64,000 nucleotides of DNA from Chryseobacterium shigense (lineage in GTDB: Bacteria; Bacteroidota; Bacteroidia; Flavobacteriales; Weeksellaceae), in the NCBI RefSeq assembly GCF_900156575.1, contig NZ_FTNY01000003.1, forward strand, positions 558,001 to 622,000, given 5' to 3'. The position numbers and the translations under genes were made by a program. Shown here piece by piece: positions 61,624 to 64,000 of the stretch (its first letter is position 1; the number at the start of each line of letters is the position of its first letter). The notes below the pieces were generated by a model. The model was not told where the DNA came from. It worked only from the letters and a program-made list of their open reading frames with translations, and ran no database searches.

Positions 61624-61655
61624 TCTTTGGCAAATGGAAAACACCTTTTGCCAAA
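61624..61655. repeat. Inverted repeat upstream of the secreted protein at 61713
   Basis: CTTTGGCAAATGG and CCTTTTGCCAAAG pair in 12 of 13 positions with a 6-nt loop. No T-run follows, so an operator or mRNA leader structure is more likely than a terminator. It ends 57 bases before the ATG. Confidence 0.5.
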
Positions 61656-61712
61656 GTTGAAATTATTATATGAACTCTGACCCGATCTACACACAATTAT
61701 GAATGCACTCAA

Positions 61713-62405
61713 ATGTACATAGAAAGAAACCCTATGCAATGCAATGCAGTGCAACACTGTTGCATATTTTTGCTGCTTTTTATATTAGGGTGTTTTTCAG
61801 TTTCGGCCCAATCACAAGATAGTGCATTTTACTTTTCTCAAAAAAATGCTGTACTCTATATTGCCTCGGGAACGGTAATTACCAATTCGCAAAACATACA
61901 TGTTGCTTCCCCAACCGATAATGCACTGTATATTGTAGGCAATACTGTTGTAATTCTAAATGGCACTAGTAATGCTTCTATTGTGCATGTTCCTATTAGA
62001 AATAAAACTACTACAACTTCACTTTTAGCAAAAAAAACAAAACAAACCGTACGTTTTCAGTTGAGAGAAATAGCGAGAACCAACGCTAAAGTTCCACGAT
62101 CTGCGACCGTCATAAAAACAAGATCATCTAAGGAAAACGCAATATTAAAAATGCAATTTTCCTGTGGGATGGTAATTTCAACTTCACACACTAGCCTGCA
62201 AAAAAAACACACAAAATCGGTAACGAATTTCTCGCAATTTTATGCTTGTTTATTAGGGGAGAAAGCACTTTCTGTAGCAGGTAACTACTTTATTTATACC
62301 TACAACAACTGCGTGCAGGACTTCGCTGACTATGCACTGTTCTCTAGACCACCAACAATTTTTTTTCCATCCTTCTCCAAAACACATGGAGTAGAAACCG
62401 CCTAG
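61713..62405 (+). CDS. Secreted protein of unknown function
   Basis: A 230-residue exported protein, not recognised. A Cys-rich start leads into a signal peptide (CIFLLLFILGCFSVSAQ, ending about residue 33). The mature half one is beta-like with AVLYIASGTVITNSQNIHV and NALYIVGNTVVILNG, suggesting strand repeats. Residues about 100-160 are very basic (KKTKQTVRFQLREIARTNAK). The end is aromatic (RPPTIFFPSFSKTHG). ATG at 61713 or 61734 are both possible. Downstream genes encode VGIGT-repeat secreted proteins, so it may belong to the same surface cluster. Confidence 0.5.
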   Translation: MYIERNPMQCNAVQHCCIFLLLFILGCFSVSAQSQDSAFYFSQKNAVLYIASGTVITNSQNIHVASPTDNALYIVGNTVVILNGTSNASIVHVPIRNKTTTTSLLAKKTKQTVRFQLREIARTNAKVPRSATVIKTRSSKENAILKMQFSCGMVISTSHTSLQKKHTKSVTNFSQFYACLLGEKALSVAGNYFIYTYNNCVQDFADYALFSRPPTIFFPSFSKTHGVETA

Positions 62406-62539
62406 ATTCACTTTGCAGTTTTCAGTCGGTAGTTTTAATTTTCAGTCATTGTGAGTATAGAGGCAACCTGATCGTCGCTCTGATATTCAGAAACTTATGA
62501 CTTTATTACAATTAATACATTATTAAAAATCATTTAATT

Positions 62540-63016
62540 ATGAAAAAATTACTTTACACAGCAGCATTAGTCCTTTCTGGGTTTGCTTCCAAAGCACAAG
62601 TGGGTATTGGCACAGTCACTCCAGACGCATCTTCGATGCTTCATATAGTAGGAAACCCATTATTATTTCCTAGAATTAGTGGAACTACGTCTTTTTTATC
62701 ACCAACAGACGGTATTGTGTTTTATGACACCACAGCCAATAGTTTACAAGTATCACGCAGTAACGATAAATGGTTTAACCTCCTAGCAGGTACTGAAATT
62801 ACTGAAACAGCTGGCGCTGCTCTTGCGAATGGTAATGTTGGTATTGGCACTTCCAATCCTGATGGTAATGCTGCGTTAGACGTTGCTACAAAAGGGATTA
62901 TATTGCCAATCCTGGCTAGCGACCCTACAGGTGTTGCAGGGATGATGTATTACAACTCAACATCTGATGATGTGAAAATATTTACCACTAGCTGGATTAC
63001 ATTAAATAAATTTTAA
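62540..63016 (+). CDS. Secreted protein with two VGIGT-type repeats
   Basis: A 158-residue exported protein; signal peptide ends ASKAQ. Two copies of a short module are visible: QVGIGTVTPDASSMLHIVG (about residue 20) and NVGIGTSNPDGNAALDVAT (about 99), each followed by a KG/RI-I-LP segment and a YDTT or YYNST turn. These modules are common at the N-terminus of flavobacterial surface proteins, including the FISUMP proteins here. This one consists of nothing else. The next gene starts 10 bases later. Confidence 0.7.
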   Translation: MKKLLYTAALVLSGFASKAQVGIGTVTPDASSMLHIVGNPLLFPRISGTTSFLSPTDGIVFYDTTANSLQVSRSNDKWFNLLAGTEITETAGAALANGNVGIGTSNPDGNAALDVATKGIILPILASDPTGVAGMMYYNSTSDDVKIFTTSWITLNKF

Positions 63017-63026
63017 TTAAAACAAA

Positions 63027-64000
63027 ATGAAACATATACAGTTTTTTATTTTATTACTTATTGCAAATCTAAGTTTTGGACAAGTAGGTATTGGTACAGC
63101 CACTCCAAATGCAAATTCTAGTTTAGAGATCAGTAGTTCTTCTAAAGGGGTTAAGTTTGTAAGTTTGGCGACTGCTCCAGTTTCTTCTCCTGCTAAAGGA
63201 TTAACGTATTATGATACTACGCTGCAATGCTTACGTACTAATTTCGGAACACCAGCTGCTCCACTTTGGAAATGTATGGGGGCTGTTGAGACACCACCTG
63301 TTATTGGCGCTTTAGATTGTACCAATGCAGTTGTCAGTAATTATAATTTTATTCCTGGAAAATTATATACAGGCGGAACAGTTACCGTAAATTATACAGG
63401 TGGAAACGGTGGTGCTTACCCTGCAACATCTGTTAACAGTTTAGTTGGTTCTAATGGAGGTACTACGGGGCTTACTGCAACCCTTCCAGCAGGAACCTTG
63501 GCAGTTGGTGCTGGTTCTTTAGTATTTACAATATCGGGAACACCAAATATAGGTTCTGTTGCTACGTTTCCCATCACTGTTGGAGGACAAACCTGTTCTT
63601 TTACTTTACAAACTTGTGGTGCTTATTTAGGTGCAGGACAAACCTCTTGGAAAAATTTCATGTGCCATAACCTTGGGGCAGACTATACAAAAGATCCTAA
63701 TATCCTAATAGCTGCAACACAACAAATACACGGTAACTACTACCAGTGGGGTAGAGTTGCGCCAGTTGCTACACAGACGGCTATTATTGGTACTTGGAAT
63801 ACAACTGTTCCCGCTAGTACTTCATTGAATGATGCTACCAAAACAGCCAATGACCCATGCCCAGCAGGATTTAGAGTACCTACAGTAGCGCAATGGCAGA
63901 ATGTGATAGGAAATATAGCGGGTGATCCACCAGCTGGTACATTTCACAACACGCCAATTAATGTTTCTGCCAATGATTTTGGGAGTTTTACTCCTTTAGG
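63027..64000 (+). CDS. Secreted FISUMP-domain protein, 3' end outside the window
   Basis: An open frame of 324 codons that reaches the right edge. The signal peptide (MKHIQFFILLLIANLSFGQ) leads into VGIGTATPNANSSLEISS and a YDTTLQCLR...LWKCMG head. A beta-sandwich module follows (LYTGGTVTVNYTGGNGGAY, about residue 115; GAGSLVFTISGTP, about 165). The FISUMP part then begins: NFMCHNLGADYTKDP, GNYYQWGRV and NDPCPAGFRVPTVAQW. The order of modules is the same as in the gene at 55373-57136, with clear similarity. 10 bases after the VGIGT-repeat gene, so probably one operon. Confidence 0.78.
   Translation, partial: MKHIQFFILLLIANLSFGQVGIGTATPNANSSLEISSSSKGVKFVSLATAPVSSPAKGLTYYDTTLQCLRTNFGTPAAPLWKCMGAVETPPVIGALDCTNAVVSNYNFIPGKLYTGGTVTVNYTGGNGGAYPATSVNSLVGSNGGTTGLTATLPAGTLAVGAGSLVFTISGTPNIGSVATFPITVGGQTCSFTLQTCGAYLGAGQTSWKNFMCHNLGADYTKDPNILIAATQQIHGNYYQWGRVAPVATQTAIIGTWNTTVPASTSLNDATKTANDPCPAGFRVPTVAQWQNVIGNIAGDPPAGTFHNTPINVSANDFGSFTPL

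Larger units (their letters stand above)
61124..61712. other. Gene-free spacer of 589 bases with two hairpins
   Basis: AT-rich. It holds a perfect 22-bp hairpin (61301-61347) and a 12/13-bp hairpin (61624-61655). No ORF above 18 codons from an ATG is convincing, and no consensus promoter was found for the gene at 61713. Confidence 0.6.

Noticed and set aside
61750..61764. Palindrome TGCAACA-C-TGTTGCA at the start of the 61713 gene
   Set aside because: It lies within the coding sequence in a run of TGCAA-like repeats; likely chance, though an operator cannot be excluded.
62415..62455. Repeated TTTTCAGTC words in the 62406-62539 spacer
   Set aside because: Only two short copies; not enough to call a repeat element.
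1..64000. CRISPR array, tRNA or rRNA genes
   Set aside because: No regularly spaced repeats and no recognisable RNA-gene sequence were found on reading either strand.

Overview
The window reads as chromosome of a Bacteroidota bacterium of the Flavobacteriia, most likely a Chryseobacterium-type Weeksellaceae member. The signs are low-GC DNA, a gliding-motility lipoprotein (GldH), a type IX secretion (T9SS) C-terminal sorting domain, GLPGLI and DUF3078 families, an alternative complex III (Act) operon, and recurrent promoter boxes of the Bacteroidota form TAnnTTTG(C), sometimes with an upstream TTG. No rRNA, tRNA or CRISPR array was seen.

Positions 1-45270 are mostly housekeeping genes in short operons: the 5' end of prs; an outer-membrane FadL-like protein with an SGNH-hydrolase lipoprotein; ricT-gldH-class A penicillin-binding protein; selO; a T9SS cargo protein; a membrane protein and a SPOR protein; the six-gene act operon (12344-20768), closed by a strong terminator; a lipoprotein joined to apt; a TPR membrane protein with ribH; an LTA-synthase-like membrane phosphotransferase; a leftward trio ending in a glutathionylspermidine-synthase-like enzyme; a zinc metallopeptidase; two GLPGLI proteins; sufA-sufB-(GxxExxY)-sufC-sufD; two DUF3078 paralogues; a rhomboid protease; dprA; gdhA; and a Kir channel coupled to a YkgJ-like metal-binding protein.

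Positions 45386-45960 form a scar: a frameshifted tyrosine-recombinase relic abuts the C-terminal remnant of an IS21 IstB helper. Beyond it lies a leftward biosynthetic locus (46020-58807). It holds a TetA-like exporter, a type II thioesterase, a dimodular NRPS of 2346 residues (C-A-T-C-A-T-TE), a large FISUMP-type secreted protein, a truncated paralogue of that protein, and an Sfp-type phosphopantetheinyl transferase. The genes needed to activate, extend, release and export a small acylated or free dipeptide are therefore close together. The product is not predictable from the sequence alone.

Positions 58808-64000 are AT-rich and sparse. They hold a TPR-transmembrane-AraC regulator, a perfect 22-bp hairpin, an unrecognised secreted protein preceded by another hairpin, and two more secreted proteins with N-terminal VGIGT-type repeats. 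The last of these is a FISUMP protein that runs off the window and shares its layout with the one beside the NRPS. The NRPS locus and this surface-protein cluster look like accessory DNA and are the most interesting part of the window.
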